Origin: Betaproteobacteria bacterium
GTDB taxonomy: Bacteria > Pseudomonadota > Gammaproteobacteria > Burkholderiales > Rhodocyclaceae
Length of the DNA stretch: 64,000 nucleotides
NCBI GenBank assembly: GCA_020621865.1
Contig: JAHRYW010000006.1
Span: forward strand, 1-64,000
Reading direction: 5' to 3'
The position numbers and the translations under genes are program-made. Shown here one piece after another: positions 17,338 to 28,253 of this stretch (within the stretch, counting starts at the first letter, position 1; every line of letters starts with the position of its first letter). Under the pieces are notes generated by a model, which saw only the letters and a list, made by a program, of their open reading frames with translations, was not told where the DNA came from and did not search any database.

Positions 17338-17760
17338 ATGGACGCATCCCTGACCGCCTACCTGCTGGCCGCCGCCATCCGGATCACCGGTCTGGCGCCG
17401 GTGACGGTCGACGAGTTGCCGCCTTTCGTCCCGCTATCCTCCCGCGACCTGGAGCGCCAGGTCTGCCCCGATGGCGGGCCGGGCTGCCGGGGCATCGTCG
17501 CCTATTTCGACGCCCTGCACTACCGCGTGCTATACCGCGACAGCCTGAATCTCGATGAGCCCTTCGACCATTCCTTCCTGCTGCACGAGATGGTCCATGT
17601 GCTGCAACACCGCCAGGAAGGCAATGCCATGTACGAAGATTGCCGCGCCCTGCTGCGCACCGAGGCCCAGGCCTATCGCGCCCAGAACATCTACCTGCGC
17701 GCCCACGACCAGCTGGCCTATGTCGGCACCCGACTGAGCCAGGCCTCGTGCACGCAGTAG
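17338..17760 (+). CDS. Small HExxH putative metalloprotease
   Basis: This 140-residue protein carries HEMVHVLQH (residues ~83-91), the HExxH zinc motif, followed by the conserved-looking ALLRTEAQAYRAQN, where the glutamate may be the third zinc ligand. A hydrophobic N-terminus (about residues 5-20) could be a weak signal or anchor. Three cysteine-containing segments suggest export. It resembles small secreted putative peptidases of unknown function (DUF6647-like); that name is from memory of the motif pattern. The gene ends at TAG directly before the MITE-like element. Confidence 0.7.
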   Translation: MDASLTAYLLAAAIRITGLAPVTVDELPPFVPLSSRDLERQVCPDGGPGCRGIVAYFDALHYRVLYRDSLNLDEPFDHSFLLHEMVHVLQHRQEGNAMYEDCRALLRTEAQAYRAQNIYLRAHDQLAYVGTRLSQASCTQ

Positions 17761-17895
17761 CTAGTGCTCTGCTTCGTAGATGGCCGAACTACAGAAAGCG
17801 CAGAATTTGCGCCTGTGGCTAGGCGCGAACCGCAGCGATAGCACAGGGGCAAAGGCCAGCTTTATGGTTCGGTTATCTGCGAAGCAGACCACTAG
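17761..17895. mobile_element. MITE-like inverted-repeat element flanked by CTAG
   Basis: This 135-base segment begins and ends with CTAG, which may be a target duplication. Just inside are 25-base inverted ends that match at 21 positions (left TGCTCTGCTTCGTAGAT then GGCCGAAC; right, as complement, TGGTCTGCTTCGCAGAT then AACCGAAC). The interior has no open frame and holds smaller hairpins such as GCGCAGAATTTGCGC. It sits exactly between the stops of two convergent genes, and its right CTAG supplies the TAG of kup. It may also act as a two-way terminator. Confidence 0.6.
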
Positions 17896-19784
17896 AGCAC
17901 GACCTGGGTGCCCAGTTCGACGACGCGGTTGCTCGGAATCTTGAAGTAGGCCGTCGCCGAACCGGCGTTGCGGAACATGGCGATGAAAATTTTCTCCCGC
18001 CAGAAGGCCATTTCGGAACCCAGGCGGGGAATCAGCGTCTCGCGACCGATGAAATAGGAAGTTTCCAGCGCATTGAACTCCAGCCCGGCATCGCCGCATT
18101 GGGCGAGCGCCGCCGGCACGTCCGGCTCGTCCATGAAGCCGTACTGGATGACCACGCTCCAGAAATTTTCCTTCAACGGATGCACCTCGACCCGGTCGAC
18201 ATCCGGTACGTAGGGCGCATCGAAGAACTGCACCGAGAGCAGCACGACCCGCTCATGCAGGACCTTGTTGTGCATCAGGTTGTGCAGCATCGCGTGCGGC
18301 ACCCCCTTCGGGTCGGCATTCAGGAACACCGAGGTCCCGGCCACCCGGGTCGGCATCGACGAACCGAGTGAATCGAGGAACATCGACAACTCCAGGCGCT
18401 CACCGCGCAGGCGGTCGGACAGCAACTGGCGGCCGCGCTTCCAGGTCGTCATCAGGATGAAGGTGCCCATCCCGGCAACCAGCGGAAACCAGCCCCCGTC
18501 GGGAATCTTCAGGATATTGGCGGAAAGGAAGACCAGTTCGACGGCGAGGAAGCAGGCAAACAGCAGGCTGGCCCGGATCCAGCCCCATTTCCAGACCTTG
18601 GCGGCGACGACGGTGGCCAGGATGGAGGTGATCACCATGTCGCCGGTCACCGCGATGCCGTAGGCGGCGGCCAGGTTGTTCGAGGATTTGAAGCCGAGGA
18701 CCAGGATCATCACAGCGACCATCAGCCCCCAGTTGACGGCCGGCAGGTAGATCTGGCCCTGCGCCTTCTCGGACGTGTGCTGGACTTCCATGCGCGGCAC
18801 GAAGCCCAGTTGCATGGCCTGCCGGGTCACCGAGAAGGCGCCGGAAATGACCGCCTGCGAGGCGATCACCGTGGCCAGCGTGGCCAGGCCGATCAGCGGA
18901 TAGAGCGCCCATTCCGGCGCCGAACGGTAGAAGGGATTGTCGGCCATCGCCGGGTCGGCGAGGATGGCCGCCCCCTGGCCAAAATAGTTGAGGACCAGCG
19001 CCGGCAGCACGAACAGGAACCAGGCGCGGGAAATCGGTTTGCGCCCAAAATGGCCCATGTCGGCGTAGAGTGCCTCGGCGCCGGTCACGGCGAGCACGAC
19101 GTTACCCATGGCAACGAGCGACATGGCCTTGTTGGCGAGCAGGAACTCGAGGCCGTACAGTGGATTGAGCGCGGCCAGGATGGCCGGATGCTCGACGATA
19201 TTGACCAGGCCCAACGCAGCCAGCGTCGAGAACCAGAGCAGCATGACCGGACCGAAAAAGGCGCCGACCACCGCGGTACCGCTTTTCTGGACGAAGAACA
19301 GCACGAACAGGACGACGATGGTGATCGGAATGACGAAGGCGTGCAGTGCCGGCGCCCCCACCTCCAGGCCTTCGACGGCGGAGAGGACCGAGATGGCCGG
19401 GGTGACCATGCCGTCGCCGTAGAACATCGCGGCGCCGAGCACGCCGACGATCATGATCCACTTGGCGTGATGCGGCTTGTCCTGGACGGTGTGCAGGGCC
19501 AGCGCGATCAGCGCCATGATGCCACCCTCGCCGCGGTTGTCGGCGCGCATGATGAAGGTCACGTACTTGACCGAAACGACGATGATCAGCGCCCAGAAAA
19601 AGAGCGACAGACTGCCATAGATGTTGGCGGGATTAACCGGGATCGGGTGATTGCCGGCGAAGACTTCCTTGACCGCGTACAGCGGACTGGTCCCAATGTC
19701 GCCGTAGACCACCCCGAGGGCGGCCAGCGCCAGGGCGGCAAAACGTTGGCCGGTCACATCGCCGGCTTGCTGGTGACTGCTCAT
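17892..19784 (-). CDS. kup: Low-affinity potassium uptake protein Kup
   Basis: This 630-residue KUP/HAK transporter imports potassium with protons. The N-terminus LALAALGVVYGDIGTSPLYAVKEVF is the family signature, followed by about twelve membrane segments (residues 15-430) and a cytoplasmic C-terminal domain ending YFKIPSNRVVELGTQVVL. The length equals E. coli Kup. GGGGAA precedes the ATG. Its stop codon lies in the flank of the MITE-like element, but the C-terminus looks intact. Confidence 0.96.
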   Translation of the reverse strand: MSSHQQAGDVTGQRFAALALAALGVVYGDIGTSPLYAVKEVFAGNHPIPVNPANIYGSLSLFFWALIIVVSVKYVTFIMRADNRGEGGIMALIALALHTVQDKPHHAKWIMIVGVLGAAMFYGDGMVTPAISVLSAVEGLEVGAPALHAFVIPITIVVLFVLFFVQKSGTAVVGAFFGPVMLLWFSTLAALGLVNIVEHPAILAALNPLYGLEFLLANKAMSLVAMGNVVLAVTGAEALYADMGHFGRKPISRAWFLFVLPALVLNYFGQGAAILADPAMADNPFYRSAPEWALYPLIGLATLATVIASQAVISGAFSVTRQAMQLGFVPRMEVQHTSEKAQGQIYLPAVNWGLMVAVMILVLGFKSSNNLAAAYGIAVTGDMVITSILATVVAAKVWKWGWIRASLLFACFLAVELVFLSANILKIPDGGWFPLVAGMGTFILMTTWKRGRQLLSDRLRGERLELSMFLDSLGSSMPTRVAGTSVFLNADPKGVPHAMLHNLMHNKVLHERVVLLSVQFFDAPYVPDVDRVEVHPLKENFWSVVIQYGFMDEPDVPAALAQCGDAGLEFNALETSYFIGRETLIPRLGSEMAFWREKIFIAMFRNAGSATAYFKIPSNRVVELGTQVVL

Positions 19785-19846
19785 TGATTCTGTTCCCCGT
19801 CATCCGGCGGCCTTCTCAATGGGCCGCTCGGAATCGTAATTCCTGC

Positions 19847-20695
19847 TTAGCCGCCGAGCGCTGCTTTCAGCGACTGCACTTCTTCTTCCGACTCCTCGAC
19901 GATCTCGGCCAGCGTTTCGGCATCGAACAGGGTATCGAGCATCGAGGTATCGACTTCGCCGTCGAGTTCCGGATCGCGCCAGCTGGAAGTGCGGTTGGCG
20001 ATCTTGTTGGCGACGTAGAGCACGTCGGATAGTGTCTTGACCTCGCTGACTTCGCGATCGGTCTCGTGGTCGCGGACCGCTTCGAGCACGGGTTCCGGCG
20101 AGCCGAGCGCCGAGAGCAGGGCGTGGCCGATATTGTCGTGCCAGCCGACCAGCAGGCCATGCAATTCGGCCTTGTCGTTGACCAGTTCCGGGAAGTTGGC
20201 GGCGCGCGACATCAGGTAGAAGACGCCGAGGTCATGGACCAGACCGGCGAACATCGCCTCGTCGCCGTTGATCTTGGCCAGCTTGCGGGCCAGCACGCGG
20301 CACAGCGCGGCGACGTGCGAGGTATGTTCCCAGAGCTTCTGGGAAATGCCTTCGAAAGGCTGCATCTGCTTCGACTTCAGCAGTTGCTCCATGGCCACCG
20401 CGAAGGAGACGGTACGCACCGCTTCCATGCCGACGCGGACGATGGCGTTCTTGACGTCGGCGATCTCGCGCCCGCTCGGGTTGAGGGCCACCGAGTTGGC
20501 CATGCGGATGATCTTGGCGCTCATCAGCGGCTCGGCACCGACCAGCTTGCTCAGTTGCTCGACGCTGAGGTTCGGGTCCTTCAGCGCGGCGCGCACCTGG
20601 AAGGTGATGTCGAGAAAGGTCGGGAAGGTGATCTCGCTGCCCGACAGATCGCGGGCGATGTCTTCGAGAACCTTGAAGGTGACGGGGTTGGTCAT
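19847..20695 (-). CDS. HDOD domain signalling protein
   Basis: This 282-residue cytoplasmic protein matches the HDOD domain (a relative of HD phosphohydrolases without the full catalytic set): FPTFLDITFQVRAALKDPNLSVEQLSKLVGAEPLMSAKIIRMANSVALNP, IVRVGMEAVRTVSFAVAMEQLL, HTSHVAALCRVLARKL and MFAGLVHDLGVFYLMSRA. HDOD proteins act in signal relay with other regulators. It lies alone between ssb and kup on the minus strand. The C-terminus is acidic (EIVEESEEEVQSLKAAL). Confidence 0.9.
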   Translation of the reverse strand: MTNPVTFKVLEDIARDLSGSEITFPTFLDITFQVRAALKDPNLSVEQLSKLVGAEPLMSAKIIRMANSVALNPSGREIADVKNAIVRVGMEAVRTVSFAVAMEQLLKSKQMQPFEGISQKLWEHTSHVAALCRVLARKLAKINGDEAMFAGLVHDLGVFYLMSRAANFPELVNDKAELHGLLVGWHDNIGHALLSALGSPEPVLEAVRDHETDREVSEVKTLSDVLYVANKIANRTSSWRDPELDGEVDTSMLDTLFDAETLAEIVEESEEEVQSLKAALGG

Positions 20696-20758
20696 GCGGC
20701 TTTACCTCTGGTCGAAACGTGAGCACGCCGCGCCGGACGGCGCGGCAGCGGTCGATTT

Positions 20759-21220
20759 TCAGAAGGGGATGTCGTCGCCGAGATCGTCGAAGGAGGGCTT
20801 CGGCTTGTTCTTGGGCGGGGCCGGTTGGTAATCGGTCGGCTCGCTGTCGTAGCCACCGCCACCGCCGGCCGGGGCGCCCATGCCCTGGCGTGAGCCGAGC
20901 ATTTTCATTTCATCGCCGCGAATCTCGGTCGTGTAGCGCTCCTGGCCGTTCTGGTCGGTCCATTTGCGGGTCCGGATGCTGCCCTCGACATAGACCTGCG
21001 AGCCCTTCTTCAGGTACTGGCCGGCGATTTCGGCAAGTTTGCCGAAGAAGGAAATGCGGTGCCACTCAGTCAGTTCCTTGCGCTCGCCGGTTGCCTTGTC
21101 CTTCCAGTTTTCGCTGGTCGCCACGGTGATGTTGCACATCGCCTCGCCGCTGGCCGTGTAGCGGACTTCCGGGTCCTTGCCCAGATTGCCGACGATGATT
21201 GCCTTGTTAACCGATGCCAT
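20759..21220 (-). CDS. ssb: Single-stranded DNA-binding protein
   Basis: This 153-residue SSB has the OB-fold N-terminus [21 protein letters not shown] and [29 protein letters not shown], a Gly/Pro-rich linker, and the acidic tip DDLGDDIPF that recruits replication and repair partners. GGGGAGAGAG gives a strong ribosome binding site. It lies 11 bases after the MFS gene stop on the same strand. With uvrA on the other side of the region this is the familiar ssb-MFS-uvrA neighbourhood. Confidence 0.98.
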   Translation of the reverse strand: MASVNKAIIVGNLGKDPEVRYTASGEAMCNITVATSENWKDKATGERKELTEWHRISFFGKLAEIAGQYLKKGSQVYVEGSIRTRKWTDQNGQERYTTEIRGDEMKMLGSRQGMGAPAGGGGGYDSEPTDYQPAPPKNKPKPSFDDLGDDIPF

Positions 21221-21231
21221 GACTCTCTCCC

Positions 21232-22440
21232 CTAAGCGGTTTGTGCCGCAGCGGCAGCCGAGCGCCGTTGCGGGAAATTCATTGAATTCGCGACTGCCAG
21301 CCAGACGAAGACCAGTCCGGCGCAGGCGGCAAAAACAGCATTATCGCCGAAATGCTGCGCAATATATCCGCCGGCTGCACCGCCGATGAATAGCCCCATC
21401 GCCTGCGTCGTGTTGTACACGCCGAGGGCCGCGCCCTTGGCGGCCGGCGGCGCGGTGCGCGAGACCAGCGAGGGCAGTGTCGCCTCCAGAACGTTGAAGG
21501 CGACGAAGAAGAGCAGCAGCCACAGGGCCAGCGCCCACAGGCTGGCGTGCAGCAGGAACAGGCCGATCTGGACGACAAGCAGCAGGCCGACGGCGGCGAT
21601 GAAGATCGGCCGCATCTTGTCCTTGCGCTCGGCGGCGATGATCGCCGGGACCATGATGGCGAACGAGACCAGCACGGCCGGCAGATAGACCTTCCAGTGT
21701 TCGGCGGCGGCGAGTCCGCCGTGGTCGACCAGGGCGTGCGGCAGGACGACGAACATCGCCATCTGGACCATGTGCAGCACGAAGATGCCGAGATTCAGGC
21801 GCAGCAGGTCGGGGTCGAAAACGACCCGGCGCAACGGCAGCTTTTCGTGGCCGTGCGGCGGCGGCGCGGGTGGCACGGCCTTGAGCAGCAGGCCGATGGC
21901 GGCCAGCGCCAGCACACCGGTCATGATGAACAGGCCGGCCATGCCGATCCAGCCGTAGAGGACCGGGGCACCGACCAGCGACAGCGCGAAGACCAGGCCG
22001 ATCGACGAGCCGATCATCGCCATCACCTTGGTCCGGTGCTCCTCGCGCGTCAGGTCGGCGGCCAGCGCGGTGACTGCCGCCGAGATGGCGCCCATGCCCT
22101 GCAGCACGCGACCGATGATGATCCAGGTCATGTCCGGCGCCCAGGCGGCGACGAAGCTGCCCAGCGCGAAGATGACCAGGCCGACGACGATGACCTGCTT
22201 GCGCCCGAAAATGTCGGATGCGATGCCGTAGGGAATCTGGAAAATGGCCTGGGTCAGGCCGTAGGCGCCCAGCGCGAAACCGACCAGCGCCAGGTTGTCG
22301 CCACCGGGCAGGGTCTTGGCATAGACCGAGAACACCGGCAGGATCAGGAACAGCCCCAGCATGCGCAGGGCGAAGATGGAGGCCAGCGAAGCGCCGGCGC
22401 GGCGTTCTTCGGGGCTCATGCGATCAGTTGGGGAGGACAT
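21232..22440 (-). CDS. Major facilitator superfamily transporter
   Basis: This ~402-residue protein has 12 predicted membrane segments. MFS motifs include [21 protein letters not shown] (loop 2-3), [22 protein letters not shown] (helix 4-5) and [17 protein letters not shown] near the end. It resembles YajR-type drug/solute transporters that stand between ssb and uvrA in many Proteobacteria; the substrate is unknown. I chose ATG 22438-22440 ([16 protein letters not shown]); an in-frame ATG 21 bases upstream is also possible and neither has a clear ribosome binding site. Confidence 0.9.
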   Translation of the reverse strand: MSSPTDRMSPEERRAGASLASIFALRMLGLFLILPVFSVYAKTLPGGDNLALVGFALGAYGLTQAIFQIPYGIASDIFGRKQVIVVGLVIFALGSFVAAWAPDMTWIIIGRVLQGMGAISAAVTALAADLTREEHRTKVMAMIGSSIGLVFALSLVGAPVLYGWIGMAGLFIMTGVLALAAIGLLLKAVPPAPPPHGHEKLPLRRVVFDPDLLRLNLGIFVLHMVQMAMFVVLPHALVDHGGLAAAEHWKVYLPAVLVSFAIMVPAIIAAERKDKMRPIFIAAVGLLLVVQIGLFLLHASLWALALWLLLFFVAFNVLEATLPSLVSRTAPPAAKGAALGVYNTTQAMGLFIGGAAGGYIAQHFGDNAVFAACAGLVFVWLAVANSMNFPQRRSAAAAAQTA

Positions 22441-22515
22441 TATGGTTTGTAATTGTTGCATTGCAGCGAAGCGCAAATATTAGCAGGTTTGCCCCCGGCG
22501 TCACCGCCTGGCGAC

Positions 22516-22560
22516 GAATGCTACGGTCGGCGGCAAAAAAGGGGCAAAAACCGGATTTTC
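22516..22560 (+). repeat. Dispersed 43-bp element, copy 5 (intergenic)
   Basis: Core GAATGCTACGGTC (22516-22528), GGCGGC, then A-rich tract AAAAAAGGGGCAAAAA and CCGGATTTTC. It lies in the divergent gap between the MFS gene and the SPFH gene, just upstream of the SPFH promoter. Confidence 0.9.
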
Positions 22561-22567
22561 CGCCGCA

Positions 22568-22596
22568 TTGGCGAGGTTCCCGGCCGATGCTATGCT
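22568..22596 (+). promoter_or_regulatory. Promoter of the SPFH gene
   Basis: TTGGCG (22568-22573) and TATGCT (22591-22596) are 17 bases apart and lie 26 bases before the ATG at 22622, directly after a repeat copy. Confidence 0.6.
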
Positions 22597-22621
22597 CGGC
22601 CGCATTCAGTCAGGAGGAAGC

Positions 22622-23497
22622 ATGAGCGACAACATCGAAGAACGCGCCGCCACGGCCATTTCCGGCTGGCTGGCCCTGCCCGTCTGGCTAGTGCTGCTGG
22701 CCGGCGCCCTGTGGCAGGTATTCGGCAACATCGCCCTCTACAACCGGCCGCCGGCCATGCTCGGCATCGTCATGCTGCCGCTGCTGATTTTCCTGGCCAA
22801 GGGCTTCATCATCCTGGCACCGAACATCGCCGCCGTCTTCACCTTCTTCGGCCGCTATGCCGGCACCCTGCGCGACGACGGCTTCTTCTGGGTCAATCCT
22901 TTCTACCAGCGCCAGCGCATCTCGCTGCGCGTCAATAACCTGAACACGCCGACGCTGAAGGTCAACGACCGGGCCGGCAACCCGATCGAAGTCGGCGCCG
23001 TCGTCGTCTGGCGGGTAGCCGACGCCGCCCGCGCCGCTTTCGACGTCGAGGACTACGCCACCTACATCGGCATCCAGAGCGAATCGGCCGTCCGTGCCGT
23101 GGTCAGCGCCCGCTGGTACGACGGCGACGAGCATGGCCACAACTCGCTGCGCGCCGATCTGGACAGCGTCGCCCAGGCACTGGCCGACACCATCCAGGAA
23201 CATGTCGCGCTGGCCGGGCTGGAGATTATCGAGGCACGCATCGCCCACCTCGCCTACGCGCCGGAAATCGCCAGCGCCATGCTCCGCCGCCAGCAGGCCG
23301 AGGCCGTCGTTTCGGCGCGCGGCCGCATTGTCGAAGGCGCCGTCAGCATGGTGCGGCTGGCCTTCGAGCAACTGGAGCGCGAAAACATCGTCAAGCTGAC
23401 CGAGGCCGACCGCGTCCGCCTGGTCGGCAACCTGCTGACCGTGCTGGTCTCGGACAACGAGACGCATCCGGTCATTTCGGTGGACAAGGCGGGCTGA
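22622..23497 (+). CDS. SPFH/Band 7 domain membrane protein
   Basis: This 291-residue protein starts at ATG 22622 behind AGGAGG. It has two N-terminal membrane segments (about 17-36 and 45-65) and then an SPFH/prohibitin domain: APNIAAVFTFFGRYAGTLRDDGFFWVNPFY, RVNNLNTPTLKVNDRAGNPIEVGAVVVWRV and a helical region ending LVGNLLTVLVSDNETHPV. Such proteins form membrane scaffolds; this version resembles stomatin-like SPFH proteins with a double N-terminal anchor. No NfeD partner gene is adjacent. Confidence 0.9.
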   Translation: MSDNIEERAATAISGWLALPVWLVLLAGALWQVFGNIALYNRPPAMLGIVMLPLLIFLAKGFIILAPNIAAVFTFFGRYAGTLRDDGFFWVNPFYQRQRISLRVNNLNTPTLKVNDRAGNPIEVGAVVVWRVADAARAAFDVEDYATYIGIQSESAVRAVVSARWYDGDEHGHNSLRADLDSVAQALADTIQEHVALAGLEIIEARIAHLAYAPEIASAMLRRQQAEAVVSARGRIVEGAVSMVRLAFEQLERENIVKLTEADRVRLVGNLLTVLVSDNETHPVISVDKAG

Positions 23498-23508
23498 ACC
23501 GCCGCTTG

Positions 23509-24189
23509 CTACCTGCTCCGCACGCCCCGGCAGACCGGAAACCCGGAGCAGCCCCAGAAGGCCAGGCCGCGGCGTTCTCCGCGCCCGGCAACGCGGTTGA
23601 TCATGGCCCTGCCGCATTGCGGACAGGCCGGCGCCAGATCGCCGCCGAGATCGGGTGCGCCAGGTGCTTCGTCTACCCCGCCAGCACCGGCGATCATCCG
23701 CCACAGCGATTCGACCGGCACCAGGCGGATGGCGCGGCCGGTGGCGAAGCTCCGGGCCTCGTCGGTGAAGCCGCCCGAGGTCACGATGAAGCAGCCGACT
23801 GCCCGCTCGGCCCGCATCGCGGCGAACAGGTCGCGCACCATCGGCAGGTCGACCCAGCTGGCCTGCCACTGTTTGCATTGCACCAGGTAGCGGTGGCGTC
23901 CCAGGTACATTTCGAGATCGACGCCGCCATCCGCGCCGCGCCCGCCGCGCTCGACGACCAGATAACCTTCCCGCCGGAAGGCCGCGGCGACCAGCCCGAC
24001 GAACTCCGGCCAGGCCATGCCCGCCAGCGCATCCGCGCCGGGTGCCGCTGCCGTCTCGGCCGGCGATGACGGCCGGCGCCAACGCAGGGCATCGGCCCGC
24101 AGCCGGCCCGGAAAGCGAAAAATGCCGACCAGGGTCGCCAGCGCGCCGTGCAGCATGTCTTCGAGCAGGGACTGATTTTGGCGAGCCAT
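23509..24189 (-). CDS. Mrr-like restriction endonuclease with topoisomerase-type zinc ribbon
   Basis: This 226-residue protein starts at ATG 24187-24189 (MARQNQSLLEDML). Residues ~55-165 form an Mrr_cat-type nuclease domain: MAWPEFVGLVAAAFRREGYLVV, then GGVDLEMYLGRHRYLVQCKQW, which is the D...QxK active site, and VGCFIVTSGGFTDEARSFA. The C-terminus has a four-cysteine ribbon (CPQCGRAMINR...FWGCSGFPVCRG) like those of topoisomerase I. The hydrophobic segment near 14-25 may anchor it. Such proteins are common singletons; a role in restriction or DNA repair is unproven. It converges on the SPFH gene. Confidence 0.85.
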   Translation of the reverse strand: MARQNQSLLEDMLHGALATLVGIFRFPGRLRADALRWRRPSSPAETAAAPGADALAGMAWPEFVGLVAAAFRREGYLVVERGGRGADGGVDLEMYLGRHRYLVQCKQWQASWVDLPMVRDLFAAMRAERAVGCFIVTSGGFTDEARSFATGRAIRLVPVESLWRMIAGAGGVDEAPGAPDLGGDLAPACPQCGRAMINRVAGRGERRGLAFWGCSGFPVCRGVRSR

Positions 24190-24267
24190 GATCGGGCGAA
24201 AAATGAAATCAGAATATTCTGATGGCAAGTCGCTCCAGCGGCAAGCGATCACTTGCTTTTATGGAAA

Positions 24268-24313
24268 GCAAAATTTGAAAATTGGCCATTTTTTGCCGCC
24301 GACCGTAGCTTTC
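24268..24313 (-). repeat. Dispersed 43-bp element, copy 6 (intergenic)
   Basis: Read on the minus strand: GAAAGCTACGGTC core (the only copy with AAAG in place of AATG), GGCGGC, tract AAAAAAT, GGCC, then AATTTTCAAATTTTGC. It lies in the uvrA leader region, just upstream of the uvrA promoter. Confidence 0.9.
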
Positions 24314-24322
24314 GAGCCGGGC

Positions 24323-24332
24323 TTGCTATAGT
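24323..24332 (+). promoter_or_regulatory. Extended -10 promoter of uvrA
   Basis: TTGCTATAGT (24323-24332) contains an extended -10 element, TGC followed by TATAGT, 31 bases before the uvrA ATG. I see no clear LexA box in this gap. Confidence 0.5.
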
Positions 24333-24363
24333 TCCCCCTTCCCCGAACACAGAAGCCACAGCG

Positions 24364-27185
<2,822 letters not shown>

Positions 27186-27189
<4 letters not shown>

Positions 27190-27557
27190 GCGCTGCCGAG
27201 TTCAAGGGCAAGAAGGGCCTGCGCCGCCTGTGGAACGCGCTTGGTTATTCGCGTGACGGCCTGATCGCCGCCTGGCGGAACGAGGCGGCTTTCCGCGAGG
27301 AGATCCTGCTCGCCGCCATCGCCATCCCGCTCGCCTTTTATCTCGGCAAAACCGGGGTCGAGCGGGCGCTGATGGTCGGCAGCATCATCCTGATCCTGAT
27401 CGTCGAAATCCTCAATTCGGCGGTCGAGGCCGTGGTCGACAAGGCCTCGCCGGAAAAGAGCGAACTGGCCAAGCGGGCCAAGGACATGGGCAGCGCCGCC
27501 GTGCTGTTGAGCCTGGCCAGCGCGGCGGCCATCTGGGCCTGCCTGCTCTGGCCCTGA
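27186..27557 (+). CDS. dgkA: Diacylglycerol kinase
   Basis: This 123-residue integral membrane protein phosphorylates diacylglycerol from envelope lipid turnover. It has the DgkA signature [34 protein letters not shown] and three membrane helices. The start ATG 27186 overlaps the uvrA stop (ATGA), so it is translated from the uvrA message. The pairing with uvrA is probably only operonic. Confidence 0.96.
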
Positions 27558-27575
27558 GCGCTGCGCTCGACCGGG

Positions 27576-28154
27576 TCAGGCTGCGGCCTGCCGGCGTTCC
27601 ATTTCCCGGCGCAGGGCATTGAACTGCTCGGCCAGCTCATGGCGCATGAAGCTGACGCCCAGCGCTGACGGCAGCCAGCGGTCGGGAATCATCTCGGCCT
27701 GATAGTCGATCCGGGCACCACGCCCCTGCGCCTGCACGCGCAGCTCGCTGTGCATGTATTTGGTCGAACCGCTCAGCGCATCGGCAACCAGACGGCCATC
27801 CGGGAACACTTCAACCCGGCGGCGCGATTCGAAGCGGACCGAGAATGGCCCGAAATCGGCCTTGCCCCGCTGCTCGATGACCAATACCCGGCCTGTGCGG
27901 GAAACGATGCGGCTGCTTTGCAGATTGGGCACGACGCCGACCATGTGGTCGAAATCGGTCAGCACGTCGAGCGCGGTGGCCGGCGAGGCGGCAACCGAAA
28001 AGGAAAGCCGGGAAGAATAGGTGCCGTCGCGATAGCTGACATCGACATCGTCGTCGGCCAGATCGCCGGCCGGCAGATCGGCCGCCGACACCGGCTGGCC
28101 GAGCAGCGCGAGCAAGAGAAGGATTTGGGGGAAGCAGCGGGCGATGGTGGACAT
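27576..28154 (-). CDS. Secreted SRPBCC/START-like protein
   Basis: This 192-residue protein starts at ATG 28152-28154 and has a signal peptide (CFPQILLLLALLGQPVSAAD). The mature part matches SRPBCC ligand-binding folds of the polyketide-cyclase/coenzyme Q-binding type: FSVAASPATALDVLTDFDHMVGVVPNLQSSRIV, then DFGPFSVRFESRRRV and RGARIDYQAEMIPDRWLPSALG. A periplasmic member may bind a hydrophobic ligand; the ligand is unknown. It converges on dgkA. Confidence 0.8.
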   Translation of the reverse strand: MSTIARCFPQILLLLALLGQPVSAADLPAGDLADDDVDVSYRDGTYSSRLSFSVAASPATALDVLTDFDHMVGVVPNLQSSRIVSRTGRVLVIEQRGKADFGPFSVRFESRRRVEVFPDGRLVADALSGSTKYMHSELRVQAQGRGARIDYQAEMIPDRWLPSALGVSFMRHELAEQFNALRREMERRQAAA

Positions 28155-28253
28155 GAACAATTTCCGGACGGTCGACTGCAGTGACCACTGACTATGCCAT
28201 CAGGTTCCGGCGCCAACAATTTTGCTGGCCGATGGCCGCTTCCGGCCCCGCGT

